Positions 1-10,545 of a stretch of 64,000 nt of DNA are shown piece by piece. The notes below the pieces were generated by a model. It did not search any database and was not told the origin of the DNA. It saw only the letters and a list, made by a program, of their open reading frames with translations. Every line of letters starts with the position of its first letter. Within the stretch, counting starts at the first letter, position 1. A program made the position numbers and the translations under genes. Origin of the DNA: an uncultured Eubacteriales bacterium (GTDB taxonomy: Bacteria; Bacillota; Clostridia; Christensenellales; Aristaeellaceae); assembly GCA_902764875.1 (NCBI GenBank), contig CACWXP010000009.1, forward strand, positions 1-64,000. The letters are read 5' to 3'.

Positions 1-141
1 GTAGAAGCAGTAGCCTCCGGCGGTGTTGCTGATGATGCCGAAGAATTTTTCGCACCCGAGGTAGTTGATCCAGGGATAGGGCGTGCGGGGTGTCTCGATG
101 ACATACTCCCGCGCCTTGTCGTCAAAGTGGCCGAATTTCAT
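1..141 (-). CDS. Cellobiose phosphorylase (GH94), N-terminal part only
   Basis: The first 47 codons are visible; the gene runs off the left edge. The translation begins [15 protein letters not shown] and continues through [20 protein letters not shown], which I recognise as the start of GH94 cellobiose phosphorylases (inorganic phosphate plus cellobiose to glucose 1-phosphate and glucose, in the cytoplasm). The ATG is preceded by AAGGGAG at 9 nt spacing. It starts 23 nt after the ABC-F gene and is probably the last visible member of the same minus-strand transcription unit. The catalytic domain is outside the window, so function rests on the N-terminal resemblance only. Confidence 0.85.
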   Translation of the reverse strand, partial: MKFGHFDDKAREYVIETPRTPYPWINYLGCEKFFGIISNTAGGYCFY

Positions 142-164
142 GGACTCCGTCTCCCTTCTGTTGT

Positions 165-1763
165 TTATTTATCACTTTCCTTGATCTTTTCAAGGTACTC
201 GTCATAGCTGCACAGGTAATCCGCGATGGTGCCGTCCGGCCGAATTTCAATGATCCGGTCCGCAACCGTGGATACGAACTGGTGATCCTGGCTGGAGAAA
301 ATCACGTTCCCCGGGAAATTGATCAGGCCGTTGTTCACCGCGGTAATCGACTCCAGGTCCAGGTGGTTTGTGGGCTGGTCCAGCATCAGGAAGTTCGCGC
401 CGGAAAGCATCATCCGGCTCAGCATGCAGCGTACCTTCTCGCCGCCGGAAAGCACCTTCACGGGCTTGTACACGTCGTCCCCGCTGAACAGCATCCGTCC
501 GAGGAAGCCGCGCATATAGGTCTCCAGCTGCTCCGGCGAATACTGGGCAAACCACTGCATCATCGTCAGGTCGCATCCGTCGAAGTATTTGCTGTTGTCC
601 TTCGGGAAATAGCTGGTCGTGATCGTCACGCCCCATTTCACTGTGCCGCTGTCCGGCTCAATCTCCTCCGCCAGAATCCGCATCAGCGCCGTCACCGCCT
701 GTTCGTTGCCGACCAGGGCGATTTTCTGGCCCTTCGTCACCAGGAAGGATACGTCCTTCAGCAGCTGCACTCCGTCCTGGCTGTAGCAAAGATTCGTCAC
801 CTGGAGGATGTCCTTTCCGGCTTCCCGGTCCGGCGTGAACGCCACCCAGGGATACCGCCGGCTGCTGGCGGGCATCTGCTCAATGGTCAGCTGGTCCAGC
901 AGCTTCCGCCGGCTGGTGGCCTGCTTGGCCTTGCTCTTGTTCCGCGAGAACCGCTGGATGAATTCCTGCAGCTCCCTGATCTTGTCCTCCCGGCGCTTCT
1001 TCTGGTCGTTCATCAGCGCCTGCATCATCTTGCTGGAATCGTACCAGAAGTCGTAGTTGCCGACGTACATCTTCACCTGGTTGTAGTCGATGTCGACGAT
1101 GTGGGTACAGACGTTGTTCAGGAACCACCGGTCGTGGCTGACCACGATCAGCGTTCCCGGGAATTCCATCAGGAAATCCTCCAGCCACGCCACCGAGCGG
1201 TTGTCCAGGTTGTTGGTCGGTTCATCCAGCAGCAGGATGTCCGGATTGCCGAACAGCGCCTGGGCCAGCAGCACCTTGAACTTGTCTCCCGCCTGCAGCT
1301 CGCTCATCATCATCGTGTGCTCTTCCGCGGGAATGCCCAGCCCGGTCAGCAGCGTGGCCGCGTCACTTTCCGCGTTCCACCCGTCCATTTCCGCGAATTC
1401 GCCTTCCAGTTCCGCCGCCTTTTCGCCGTCGGCCTCGCTGAAGTCCGGCTTGGCGTACAGCGCGTCCTTTTCCTTCATGATGTCGTACAGCCGCTGGTTG
1501 CCCATAATCACCGTGTCCATCACCGGATACGCGTCATACATGAACTGGTCCTGTTTCAGGGTGCTCATGCGCTCGTTCGGCGGAATGGTCACCGTGCCCG
1601 TCGTGGGTTCCAGCTCGCCGCTGAGGATTTTCAGGAAGGTGGACTTTCCGGCGCCGTTGGCGCCGATGATGCCGTAGCAGTTCCCGGGCAGGAACTTCAG
1701 GTCCACGCCGGAGAACAGTTTCTGTCCGCCGAAGGTCAGGGATACGTTGTTGACTGTAATCAT
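165..1763 (-). CDS. ykpA: ABC-F family ATPase, YkpA/YbiT type, with degenerate second nucleotide site
   Basis: A 532-aa soluble protein with two ABC domains and no membrane segment, the normal architecture and length of YbiT/YkpA-type ABC-F proteins, which act on ribosomes. Domain 1 has Walker [10 protein letters not shown] (about residue 34), Walker [13 protein letters not shown] and the switch VVSHDRWF. A basic inter-domain linker follows ([20 protein letters not shown]). Domain 2 keeps the LSGGE signature but lacks a P-loop lysine (VGNEQAVTA), has Gln for the catalytic Glu ([11 protein letters not shown]) and Gln for the switch His (SSQDHQF). Site 2 is therefore probably not hydrolytic, a trait I believe is shared by some clostridial relatives. 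It lies 23 nt after the dipeptidase gene and is likely co-transcribed. Substrate or ribosome state targeted is unknown. Confidence 0.9.
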   Translation of the reverse strand: MITVNNVSLTFGGQKLFSGVDLKFLPGNCYGIIGANGAGKSTFLKILSGELEPTTGTVTIPPNERMSTLKQDQFMYDAYPVMDTVIMGNQRLYDIMKEKDALYAKPDFSEADGEKAAELEGEFAEMDGWNAESDAATLLTGLGIPAEEHTMMMSELQAGDKFKVLLAQALFGNPDILLLDEPTNNLDNRSVAWLEDFLMEFPGTLIVVSHDRWFLNNVCTHIVDIDYNQVKMYVGNYDFWYDSSKMMQALMNDQKKRREDKIRELQEFIQRFSRNKSKAKQATSRRKLLDQLTIEQMPASSRRYPWVAFTPDREAGKDILQVTNLCYSQDGVQLLKDVSFLVTKGQKIALVGNEQAVTALMRILAEEIEPDSGTVKWGVTITTSYFPKDNSKYFDGCDLTMMQWFAQYSPEQLETYMRGFLGRMLFSGDDVYKPVKVLSGGEKVRCMLSRMMLSGANFLMLDQPTNHLDLESITAVNNGLINFPGNVIFSSQDHQFVSTVADRIIEIRPDGTIADYLCSYDEYLEKIKESDK

Positions 1764-1786
1764 GCTCTTTTCCTCTCACTCACTTT

Positions 1787-3151
1787 TCACTCGGCCGCGA
1801 GCCGGATCAGCGCGTTGGCGTAGATCTTCACCGCCAGCATCAGCCGGTCGATATCTTCGAATTCGTCCGCCTGGTGGGCCAGGTCTTCCTCGTCCGGGAA
1901 GAGCGCCCCGAAGGCCACGCCCTGCTGCAGCACCTTCGCGTATGTGCCTCCGCCGGTGGACATGGGCTTCCCTTCCAGTCCCGTCTCTTCCTCATATGCC
2001 GCCAGCAGATTTTTCACCAGTTCGCTGTCCGCCGGCACGTGGTGCGGCGGTTTCTGCGTGGCCACGCTGATGGCGAATCCCGGCAAATGCGCGGCGGCAT
2101 TCTTCTTCAGCTTTTCCTGATCCGCCGTCACCGGGCACCGGAAGTCCAGCGTCCCGAACCATTCCCCGTTTTCCAGCCGAAGAATGCCCATGTTGCAGGT
2201 CAGTGCTTCCGAAACATCGTCCCTGCAGGCGCAGCCCAAGCTCGTCCCGTCGTGCTCCATGCCGACCGCCGCCGCCAGCGTGGCGATCGGGCCTTCCGCC
2301 CCAAGTTCCTTCAGCAAAAGGAGCATCATGCCGATGGCGTTCCGCCGTCCTTCCGGATAGGCGCTGTGTCCCGGAATACCGGTGGCCTGAAGCACAACTC
2401 CCGCCTCCGTCACTTCCGCCGTATAGGGCAGGCCGGTCTTTTTCGCATAGGCACGAACCTTTTCCGCCAGTTCTTCGCCGCCTTCCGCCCGGCAGACGCA
2501 CTCGCCCGGAATCACGTTGATCCGGTTCCCGGTCGCCATTTCCAGAATCCGGAGTCCCGTCTTCGCCGCCGGCGCGCGGAGTTCCAGCACGACCATGCCC
2601 TTCTCCGTGTTGATCAGGGGGAAGCTGGCGTCCGGGCTGAACCCGACGTCCGGAATCTTTTCATGTTCTCCGTAATATTTCATGTCTTCCCAGCCGCTTT
2701 CCTCGTCGCAGCCGAGAATCAGCCGGATGCCCTTTTTCAGGGGGATTCCCGCCTCCCGGATCGCCTTCATGGCATACAGTGCCGCCAGCGACGGTCCCTT
2801 GTCGTCGTTGGTTCCCCGGCCGTAGATCCTTCCGTTTTCAACCAGTCCGTCAAAGGGCGGCTTCGTCCATCCGTCCCCCACCGGCACCACGTCCAGGTGA
2901 CCCAGCACCGCGATCTTTTCCTCCGCGTCCCCCAGCGTCGCGTCGCAGGCGTATCCCTGGAAATCCCGTACCGGAAAACCCATGGCCCGGATGTCCGCCA
3001 TGGCCCGGTCCAGCATCTTCCGCACGTCCTGTCCGAAGGGCGCGCCGTCCTCCGGTTCTCCCTTCACCGACGGCATCCGGATCCATCCCTGCAAAGTCGC
3101 CACAAATTCATCCCTGTAACTGTCAATCAGTTCATAAACTTTCTGCTCCAT
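1787..3151 (-). CDS. pepV: M20 family metallopeptidase, PepV-like dipeptidase
   Basis: A 454-aa cytoplasmic zinc peptidase. PepV-type motifs are all visible: GHLDVVPVGDGW (His85, Asp87), GRGTNDDKGP (Asp117 bridging), GCDEESGWEDMKYY (Glu150/Glu151, general base and ligand), FSPDASFP (Asp174) and a late His in LAHQADEF. Family members hydrolyse dipeptides, especially with beta-alanine or hydrophobic N termini, completing peptide use. The start is set by GGAGG seven nt before ATG (GGAGGAAACAGGGATG). It sits 27 nt downstream of the 97-aa gene and 23 nt upstream of the ABC-F gene, consistent with one operon. Exact specificity (dipeptidase versus other M20 peptidase) cannot be read from sequence alone. 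Confidence 0.88.
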   Translation of the reverse strand: MEQKVYELIDSYRDEFVATLQGWIRMPSVKGEPEDGAPFGQDVRKMLDRAMADIRAMGFPVRDFQGYACDATLGDAEEKIAVLGHLDVVPVGDGWTKPPFDGLVENGRIYGRGTNDDKGPSLAALYAMKAIREAGIPLKKGIRLILGCDEESGWEDMKYYGEHEKIPDVGFSPDASFPLINTEKGMVVLELRAPAAKTGLRILEMATGNRINVIPGECVCRAEGGEELAEKVRAYAKKTGLPYTAEVTEAGVVLQATGIPGHSAYPEGRRNAIGMMLLLLKELGAEGPIATLAAAVGMEHDGTSLGCACRDDVSEALTCNMGILRLENGEWFGTLDFRCPVTADQEKLKKNAAAHLPGFAISVATQKPPHHVPADSELVKNLLAAYEEETGLEGKPMSTGGGTYAKVLQQGVAFGALFPDEEDLAHQADEFEDIDRLMLAVKIYANALIRLAAE

Positions 3152-3178
3152 CCCTGTTTCCTCCCTAAATCCTGTACT

Positions 3179-3472
3179 CTAAAAGGCGTTTCTCGGATCC
3201 TGACTCTTTTTCTTCGGCGCGTCCGGATCGATGTATTCAATCTCCAGCCTTTCAAATGGCACCGTCTCAAAAAAGGCGTCCTGCAGAAAACGGGTCATGC
3301 CGAATGTTTCCCATTCCCGCCCGTTCTTGTCGAGCCAAAGCGGTTCCGGCAAATCCAGTTCATGGCAGGCTTCCCGCAGTGCCTCCCGCGGATCGTCCCG
3401 GCCGCAGGGAACCGTGGTCTGCAGATCAATGTGGTGCTTCCGTATGGTTTTCACCCAGAGTGCGGTGGCCAT
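3179..3472 (-). CDS. Small conserved protein of unknown function (97 aa)
   Basis: I do not recognise a named family, but the style is that of a conserved clostridial protein. The central part CHELDLPEPLWLDKNGREW and the tail FERLEIEYIDPDAPKKK look constrained, and the C-terminal third ends in a basic, polar stretch. No membrane segment, signal peptide or cofactor motif is visible. It heads the group 97-aa gene, pepV, ykpA, cellobiose phosphorylase, with 27 nt to pepV. GGAGG is well placed before the ATG, supporting translation. Confidence 0.7.
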   Translation of the reverse strand: MATALWVKTIRKHHIDLQTTVPCGRDDPREALREACHELDLPEPLWLDKNGREWETFGMTRFLQDAFFETVPFERLEIEYIDPDAPKKKSQDPRNAF

Positions 3473-3506
3473 GGCCGTTCCTCCTTGTTTCCTGTCCTGA
3501 ATTCTT

Positions 3507-3536
3507 ATTATGACATGAAAGGGCTTCCCCTTGCAA
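3507..3536 (-). promoter_or_regulatory. Possible promoter for the 97-aa gene operon
   Basis: On the minus strand TTGCAA (3531-3536) lies 18 nt before CATAAT (3507-3512), about 35 nt upstream of the 97-aa start. The -35 falls inside the uvrC-end palindrome, so overlap with the terminator lowers confidence. Confidence 0.35.
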
Positions 3537-3545
3537 GGGGAAGCC
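3522..3545 (-). terminator. Palindromic stem at the end of uvrC
   Basis: A perfect 24-nt palindrome (GGCTTCCCCTTG and its complement) lies 13 nt past the uvrC stop. On the minus strand it is followed by the modest T-containing CTTTCATGT. On the plus strand GCTCTTTTTC follows, although no plus-strand gene leads into it. It is best read as the uvrC terminator, perhaps leaky. Confidence 0.6.
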
Positions 3546-3557
3546 GCTCTTTTTCCG

Positions 3558-5408
3558 CTATTTGTTTGTCTCTCTCCAGCGCAGGATCGCCTCCACGGCC
3601 GGGGTGTTCATGCCCTTCACCCGCAAAAGCGCTTCCGGCTCCGCCTCCCGGATGGCCTTCAGGCTTCCGAAGGCCTTCAGCAGCTCCTTCCGCCGGGCCG
3701 GGCCGATGCCCGGAATTTCCTCCAGCCTGGAATGGATCGACGCCTTTCCCCGCAGCGCCCGGTGGTGAATGATGCCGAAGCGGTGAGCTTCGTCCCGGAC
3801 CCGCTGAACCAGCTGCAGTTCCGGCGTCCGGTGGTCCAGAAGAATCGGTTCTGTCGCCTCCGGCAGCCAGATCTCTTCCTGTTTTTCCGCCAGGCCGAAC
3901 ATCGTCGGCGGTTCCATCCCGAGATCCAGGATCGCCTGCCGCGCAAAGCGCAGCTGCTGCGGGCCGCCGTCGATCAGGATCAGATCCGGAAGCTCCGCGA
4001 ATTTGTTTCCGCCCTCTGCCGCTTCCTTCGCCGCGTGGCTGTACCGCCGGTTCAGCGTTTCATACAGCGAGGCAAAGTCGTTCGCCCCTTCCACTGTCCT
4101 GATCCGGAAATGCCGGTATTCCTTCTTCGCCGGTTCCCCGTCGATGAAAACCACCATGGCTGCCACGCTCTGCTCGCCCTGAGTGTTTGAAATATCGTAT
4201 CCCTCGATCCGGCGCGGATAGCGGTCCATGCCGAGGATTTCGCCCAGCTTGCCGGCCGCGCCCACAGTCCGCTCCTCGTGCACCGTCCGGCGGGCGTTGC
4301 GCTTTTCCAGGGCGTCCGCCGCGTTCTTCGCCGCCAGCGCGATCAGCTCGTGCTTCTCGCCCCGCCGGGGTTCGGCCACTGTCACCGCCGCGCCCTTCTT
4401 CCGGCGCAGCCAGCCTTCCAGCTGCTCCGCCATGCCCTCCGGCAGCACCTGGCAAAGCACGTTCCGCGGAATCAGCCCCGCGTTTTCATAGTACTGCAGC
4501 ATAAACCCGGCCAGCACCTCGCCCGGATCCTCGCCGCCCTCGCGGGGCAGTGAGAAATGGTCTCCGCCGATCATCCGCCCGCCGCGCACATAAAGGATCT
4601 GGATCATGGCGTCCAGGCCGTCCTGTGCCACGGCGATCAGATCCTGCTCGCTGCTGTCCGTCCGCAGGGCGATCTGGCGTTCCATCATGCCTTCCACGTC
4701 CCGGATCTTGTCGCGGATCTTTGCCGCCTTTTCATAGCGCATGGCCGCCGCGGCTTCACCCATGTCCTTCCGCAGTTTATCCAGCACCGGCGCGTAATCG
4801 CCGTTCAGGAAGTTGACGACCCCGGTCATCATCTCGGCGTATTCCGCCTCCGTGCATTTTCCGGCGCAGGGCGCCATGCACCGCCCGATGTCGCTGTTCA
4901 TGCACGGGCGCTTCTGTCTTGTCGGCGGCAGCGTCTGCTTGCAGGAGCGTATCGGAAATACATCCCGAACGGCCTCGATTACCTGCCGAACGGCATTGGC
5001 TCCGATGTAGGGGCCGAAGTATTTCGCCCCGTCCTTCTCCATGCGGCGGGTAATCTCCAGGCGCGGAAAAGGCTCCCGAAGATCCACCTTCAGGTAGGGA
5101 TAGTGTTTGTCGTCCTTCAGCAGGATGTTGTAATAAGGCTTGTGATGCTTGATCAGATTGCATTCGAGAATCAGCGCTTCCAGGTTTGTTTCGCACAGCA
5201 GGATCTCAAAATCATCAATGTGGGAGATCATGGCCGCCACTTTGGGCGTATGCGACGTGTCGCGGAAATAGCTCTTCACCCGGTTTTTCAGGTTCACTGC
5301 TTTTCCGACATAAATCACCGTGCCGTCCCGGTTTTTCATCAGGTAGCACCCCGGTGAATCCGGTAGCATGCTGATTTTCTCTTCGAGTTTTTCGCCCCAG
5401 TATATCAT
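3558..5408 (-). CDS. uvrC: Excinuclease ABC subunit C
   Basis: A 616-aa nucleotide excision repair endonuclease that makes both incisions with UvrAB at bulky lesions. The order of domains is standard. A GIY-YIG nuclease occupies about residues 15-95 (GCYLMKNRDG, VIYVGKAVNLKNRV). A Cys cluster region follows (RSCKQTLP, KRPCMNSDIGRCMAPCAGKC). A UVR helical motif lies near 205-240 (YEKAAKIRDKIRDVEGMM). The RNase H-like endonuclease half comes next (GYDISNTQGEQSVAAMV, LILIDGGPQQL), and C-terminal helix-hairpin-helix motifs close the protein (LEEIPGIGPARRKELLKAF). AGGATAAAG precedes the ATG and overlaps the stop of the upstream membrane protein gene, two nt away, so translational coupling is likely. 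Length is typical. Confidence 0.97.
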   Translation of the reverse strand: MIYWGEKLEEKISMLPDSPGCYLMKNRDGTVIYVGKAVNLKNRVKSYFRDTSHTPKVAAMISHIDDFEILLCETNLEALILECNLIKHHKPYYNILLKDDKHYPYLKVDLREPFPRLEITRRMEKDGAKYFGPYIGANAVRQVIEAVRDVFPIRSCKQTLPPTRQKRPCMNSDIGRCMAPCAGKCTEAEYAEMMTGVVNFLNGDYAPVLDKLRKDMGEAAAAMRYEKAAKIRDKIRDVEGMMERQIALRTDSSEQDLIAVAQDGLDAMIQILYVRGGRMIGGDHFSLPREGGEDPGEVLAGFMLQYYENAGLIPRNVLCQVLPEGMAEQLEGWLRRKKGAAVTVAEPRRGEKHELIALAAKNAADALEKRNARRTVHEERTVGAAGKLGEILGMDRYPRRIEGYDISNTQGEQSVAAMVVFIDGEPAKKEYRHFRIRTVEGANDFASLYETLNRRYSHAAKEAAEGGNKFAELPDLILIDGGPQQLRFARQAILDLGMEPPTMFGLAEKQEEIWLPEATEPILLDHRTPELQLVQRVRDEAHRFGIIHHRALRGKASIHSRLEEIPGIGPARRKELLKAFGSLKAIREAEPEALLRVKGMNTPAVEAILRWRETNK

Positions 5409-5410
5409 CT

Positions 5411-5890
5411 TTATCCTAATCGGCTCAGTTCTTCCTGCAGCTCTTCCATCGCGTTCTGCAATGTCGTCTGGTATTCACCGGTATCCATCCCCGTTGTCAG
5501 ATAGGTCAGATACCGGTCCACCGTGTTCTGAATATCCAGGATCCGGTCTTCCGAAACCAGCGGACTCCCGTTTTCGCTCGTGTTCATGCTGCTGATCACA
5601 CGGATGGCATAAAGATTGCTGCGGATTCGGGCCAGCTGCGAGGCCGAGTCTGCGCCTGCGTTCCGGCTGAGCAGCGAAATCTGCCGGATCGCTTCGTCGC
5701 ATTCCGACTGCGCTCTCTGAATATAGGCGGCCCGGTTCCCGTTTTTGCTCTGGACGGCGGGAATGCCAATCACCAGCGACACCGCCAGAAGAATCAGCAG
5801 CACCAGGATGATCAGATCCTTGATCCGGCTCCTCTTCATCTGATTCAGCGAAACAGTGCTGTCATTTCCCCGGGAATAGCGTCTGTACAT
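5411..5890 (-). CDS. Single-pass membrane protein of unknown function (159 aa)
   Basis: No family recognised. A short basic cytoplasmic N terminus (about 25 residues, MYRRYSRGNDS, KRSRIKD) is followed by one strong transmembrane helix at about 26-47 (LIILVLLILLAVSLVIGIPA). An extracytoplasmic domain predicted to be alpha-helical follows, with heptad-like stretches near 60-85 and 120-158. That layout is N-in, C-out. Its stop codon lies two nt from the uvrC start, so it is the first gene of a two-gene unit with uvrC, although a functional link to DNA repair is not evident. A close extended -10 promoter lies just upstream. Confidence 0.75.
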   Translation of the reverse strand: MYRRYSRGNDSTVSLNQMKRSRIKDLIILVLLILLAVSLVIGIPAVQSKNGNRAAYIQRAQSECDEAIRQISLLSRNAGADSASQLARIRSNLYAIRVISSMNTSENGSPLVSEDRILDIQNTVDRYLTYLTTGMDTGEYQTTLQNAMEELQEELSRLG

Positions 5891-5914
5891 AAATTGTACC
5901 TCCGTTTCGACGCC

Positions 5915-5943
5915 ATTCTACCACATTTTGCTGTTTTCGTAAA
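5915..5943 (-). promoter_or_regulatory. Promoter for the membrane protein-uvrC unit
   Basis: TTTACG (5938-5943) and TAGAAT (5915-5920) with a 17-nt spacer and an extended TGG before the -10. The start codon lies about 25 nt downstream of the -10. The -35 overlaps the T-tract of the ribosomal operon terminator. Confidence 0.6.
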
Positions 5944-5947
5944 GAAA

Positions 5948-5974
5948 AACGCCGTGGTTTTCCCACCCGGCGTT
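5948..5974 (-). terminator. Terminator closing the S10-spc operon after rpmJ
   Basis: On the minus strand a stem built from AACGCC and GGCGTT, extended by GTGG/CCAC around a GAAAA loop, is followed by TTTTCTTT. It begins 13 nt after the rpmJ stop, so the ribosomal operon ends here and does not continue into rpsM. Confidence 0.8.
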
Positions 5975-5986
5975 CTCTTCCGCACG

Positions 5987-6345
<359 letters not shown>

Positions 6346-6349
6346 AAGA

Positions 6350-6648
6350 TCAGCCCTCCTTGCACAGCGAGCGTTCCGCGGTGAACCCGTTCTTCTCCAG
6401 CGCCCGTCTCAGGTCGCTGTCCTGAACCGCTCCGCCTTCCGGCCGGAGGCTGTCCCAGTCGATCAGAACCGGTTTCGCCCGCAGGTGTTTCGTCTTCTTC
6501 GTTTTCGCCTTGGACAGTTTGTGGCTCCGCCCGTCGGCGATCAGCACCAGATCCTGCCCGCGTCTTTCCAGGACCAGGAAAAACTTTCCGCGGTCCCTCC
6601 CCTGAATGCTTTCCACGACGCGTCCTCTTTCGAAGGAAAAGGGTTCCT

Positions 6649-6652
<4 letters not shown>
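6350..6652 (-). CDS. KOW-domain RNA-binding protein (L14e-like)
   Basis: A 100-aa basic protein with an N-terminal KOW-like beta module ([19 protein letters not shown]) and a lysine-rich middle ([15 protein letters not shown]). It is positioned between map and infA exactly as the YbzG-type KOW protein is in Bacillus relatives. A longer frame begins 15 nt upstream, but GGGAGG sits seven nt before the internal ATG at 6652. That ATG overlaps the map stop as ATGA, so this start is chosen. It probably binds rRNA; its role is not established. Confidence 0.85.
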
Positions 6653-8072
<1,420 letters not shown>

Positions 8073-8082
8073 TCATTCCGGC

Positions 8083-8114
8083 GTTTATGTAAGCGCGTCA
8101 GCGCTTACATAAAC
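8083..8114. repeat. 14-bp perfect inverted repeat at the secY-adk junction
   Basis: GTTTATGTAAGCGC and its exact complement flank a GTCA loop. The secY stop codon (8105-8107) lies in the right arm. No T-tract follows on the minus strand, so it is unlikely to be a normal terminator. It could be an mRNA processing or stabilising hairpin that sets adk-map levels against secY. Confidence 0.75.
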
Positions 8115-9373
8115 CCGATATTGTCCATATCCATATCGATCCCGCGCACGCTCATCTCGCCCTGGATGGTGCGGATGGTTTCCAGCGAAACGCTCACAGC
8201 GATCAGGATGGAGCTCGCCGCGAACGGCACGCTCACGCCCGCCAGCCGCAGCAGCAGCGTAGGCACAGCGGCCAGCACCGCCAGGAACAGCGCGGCGAAG
8301 AGGTTCAGCCGGTTCACGATATTCTGCAGATACTGCCGCACGTTCTTGCCCCGCTGTCCGGGGATCACGGCGCCCTGCTGCTGCAGCTGCTCCGCCTGCT
8401 GCTTCGGATCGAAGCTGATGGAGGAGTAGAAGAACGTAAAGGCGATGATCAGCAGCGCGGAAACGATCATGTACCAGACGCTGCCCGTATACATCGTCCG
8501 GTTCCACCACTGGGTGAAACCGCCGTTGGGCGCGATCAGCTGCGCGATGGTTCCCGGGAAAGCCAGGAAGCTGTACGCGAAGATCAGCGGCAGAACGCCG
8601 ACGGAAACGACCTTCAGGCTCATGTGGGTGTTCTGCCCGCCGTAGACCCGGCGTCCCTTCACCTGCTTGGCGATCTGCAGCGGAATCCGCCGCTCGCCCA
8701 GCTCCACGAAGGTCACGACCACGGTCATCAGGATGCAGGTCACGATGATGCCGATCACATTCACCCATCCGCTGGTGGTTCCCTGGGTCACCGCTGTGGA
8801 GAACCCGGAAACGATCCCGCTGAACAGGTTCGAAATGATACCGACGAAGATCAGCAGGCTCACGCCGTTGCCGACGCCCTTTTCGGTAATCCGCTCGCCG
8901 ATCCACATCGCCAGCGCGGTACCGCCGGCCATACACACACCCACCAGGATGTAGTTCAGCGCGCCGGGCTTGATGTAGCCCAGGCCGCGCACCAGGCCGA
9001 TGGCCTGCAGGGCCGCCAGGCCGACCGTCACATACCGGGTAATCCGGTTGATCTTCTGCCTGCCGTCCTCTTCCTTGCTCAGCCGCTCCAGCGCGGGAAT
9101 CGCGATGGTCAGCAGCTGCATAATAATGCTGGCGTTGATGTAGGGTGTAATACCCATCGCCATGATCGTCATCTGGCTGAAGGAGTTACCGGTCATCATG
9201 TTGACCAGATCCAGCAGCGGCAGATTCGCCATTTCGTTGTTGACCTTCGAAATGTCGACGCCGGGCGCCGGAATGACGCTCACCAGCCGGTAAAGCACCA
9301 GCATCAGAAAGGTATAAACCACCTTTTTCCGAAGCTCGGGGATCCTCCACATTTTCCGGATGCTTTCAACCAT
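8105..9373 (-). CDS. secY: Preprotein translocase subunit SecY
   Basis: A 422-aa polytopic membrane protein forming the Sec channel with SecE and SecG. About ten transmembrane helices can be followed. The plug region is recognisable (NSFSQMTIMAMGITPYINAS), as are cytoplasmic loop 4 (VTFVELGERRIPLQIAKQ) and the basic loop 5 (PKQQAEQLQQQGAVIPGQRG). Length is normal. The start lies 1 nt after the rplO stop. It would export the giant surface protein and the TPR proteins encoded further along. Confidence 0.97.
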   Translation of the reverse strand: MVESIRKMWRIPELRKKVVYTFLMLVLYRLVSVIPAPGVDISKVNNEMANLPLLDLVNMMTGNSFSQMTIMAMGITPYINASIIMQLLTIAIPALERLSKEEDGRQKINRITRYVTVGLAALQAIGLVRGLGYIKPGALNYILVGVCMAGGTALAMWIGERITEKGVGNGVSLLIFVGIISNLFSGIVSGFSTAVTQGTTSGWVNVIGIIVTCILMTVVVTFVELGERRIPLQIAKQVKGRRVYGGQNTHMSLKVVSVGVLPLIFAYSFLAFPGTIAQLIAPNGGFTQWWNRTMYTGSVWYMIVSALLIIAFTFFYSSISFDPKQQAEQLQQQGAVIPGQRGKNVRQYLQNIVNRLNLFAALFLAVLAAVPTLLLRLAGVSVPFAASSILIAVSVSLETIRTIQGEMSVRGIDMDMDNIGFM

Positions 9374-9374
9374 T

Positions 9375-9815
9375 TCAGATCACCTCGGCCTTTCCGCCGA
9401 CGGCTTCGATCTTCTCCTTGGCGGAAGCGGTGAACTTCGCCGCCTTCACGGTCAGCTTCTTGGTCAGCTCGCCGCCGCCCAGGATCTTCACGCCATCCAG
9501 TTCCTTGCGGATGATGCGTTTTTCCAGCAGTGCCGCGGCGTCCACGATGGCGCCGTCTTCAAAGGCTTCCAGCCGCTCGAGGTTCACCTCGGCGTACTCG
9601 GTCCGGAAAACGTTGTTGAATCCGCGCTTGGGAACCCGGCGGTACAGGGGCATCTGGCCGCCCTCAAATCCGGGCCGCTTGCCGCCGCCGCTGCGGGCCT
9701 TGGCGCCCTTGTGGCCCTTACCGGAGGTCTTGCCCAGTCCGGATCCGCTGCCGCGGCCCAGCCGCTTCTGCGCGCTTGTGGAGCCCTCGGCGGGATGCAA
9801 TTCATGCAGTTTCAT
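9375..9815 (-). CDS. rplO: 50S ribosomal protein L15
   Basis: A 146-aa protein. The Gly/Lys-rich N-terminal extension that threads into 23S rRNA is present ([38 protein letters not shown]). Position between rpmD and secY is canonical. 17 nt separate it from rpmD. Confidence 0.98.
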   Translation of the reverse strand: MKLHELHPAEGSTSAQKRLGRGSGSGLGKTSGKGHKGAKARSGGGKRPGFEGGQMPLYRRVPKRGFNNVFRTEYAEVNLERLEAFEDGAIVDAAALLEKRIIRKELDGVKILGGGELTKKLTVKAAKFTASAKEKIEAVGGKAEVI

Positions 9816-9832
9816 GGCAAAAACTCCTCCTT

Positions 9833-10015
9833 TTACTCGTCAACTTCCTCGACCTTCACCATGTGCTTCACGGTGAAGATCTGTCCGCGCACGGCGGGAT
9901 TATCCGGCTGTGTCACGGTGTGGCCCACCTTGCGCAGCCCCAGGGCAGCCACGGTGGCCTTGTGCTTCGGCAGGCTGGCGATCGGAGATTTCACCAAAGT
10001 AATCTTCAGTTTCAT
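9833..10015 (-). CDS. rpmD: 50S ribosomal protein L30
   Basis: A 60-aa protein, [20 protein letters not shown], with the typical hairpin segment [13 protein letters not shown]. It follows rpsE by 14 nt with a GGAGGA ribosome binding site, in the normal rpsE-rpmD-rplO order. Confidence 0.97.
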   Translation of the reverse strand: MKLKITLVKSPIASLPKHKATVAALGLRKVGHTVTQPDNPAVRGQIFTVKHMVKVEEVDE

Positions 10016-10029
10016 GTCAATGCTCCTCC

Positions 10030-10527
10030 TCAGCCCAGAATTTCTTCCACGGTCTTGCCGCGCATCTTGGCGACCTGTTCGGCGCTGCGCACCTGCTTCA
10101 GGGCTTCCAGCGTGGCCTTGACCATGTTGATGGGGTTATTGGTTCCGAAGCTCTTGGTCCGGATGTCCTTCACGCCCGCCAGTTCCAGCACCGCGCGGGC
10201 AGCGCCGCCGGCGATGACGCCCGTTCCTTCGGGAGCGGGAATCAGCACGCTCTTGGCGGTGGAGTAATATCCGGTCATGGCATGCGGGATGGTGGTGCCG
10301 GCGAGCGGCACGTTCACCAGGTGCTTTTTGGCGTCTTCGTTGGCCTTGCGGATGGCTTCCGGAATTTCGGCAGCCTTGCCCATGCCTGCGCCGACGCGGC
10401 CGTTTTCGTCGCCCACGACCACCAGCGCGCTGAACCGCATGTTGCGGCCGCCCTTGACGGTCTTGGAAACGCGGTTCACGGCAACCAGACGCTCTTTGAA
10501 TTCGCTGACCTGTTCAAACCGTTGCAT
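10030..10527 (-). CDS. rpsE: 30S ribosomal protein S5
   Basis: A 165-aa protein with the S5 N-terminal dsRNA-binding-like domain ([40 protein letters not shown]) and the C-terminal domain ([20 protein letters not shown]). It contributes to decoding accuracy. It lies 18 nt after rplR. Confidence 0.98.
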   Translation of the reverse strand: MQRFEQVSEFKERLVAVNRVSKTVKGGRNMRFSALVVVGDENGRVGAGMGKAAEIPEAIRKANEDAKKHLVNVPLAGTTIPHAMTGYYSTAKSVLIPAPEGTGVIAGGAARAVLELAGVKDIRTKSFGTNNPINMVKATLEALKQVRSAEQVAKMRGKTVEEILG

Positions 10528-10545
10528 TTTTCGCTGTCCTCCTTA

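Noticed and set aside
282-1823. Plus-strand open frame of 513 codons opposite the ABC-F gene
   Set aside because: Antisense of a well-identified ATPase; product is low complexity and unlike any protein I know.
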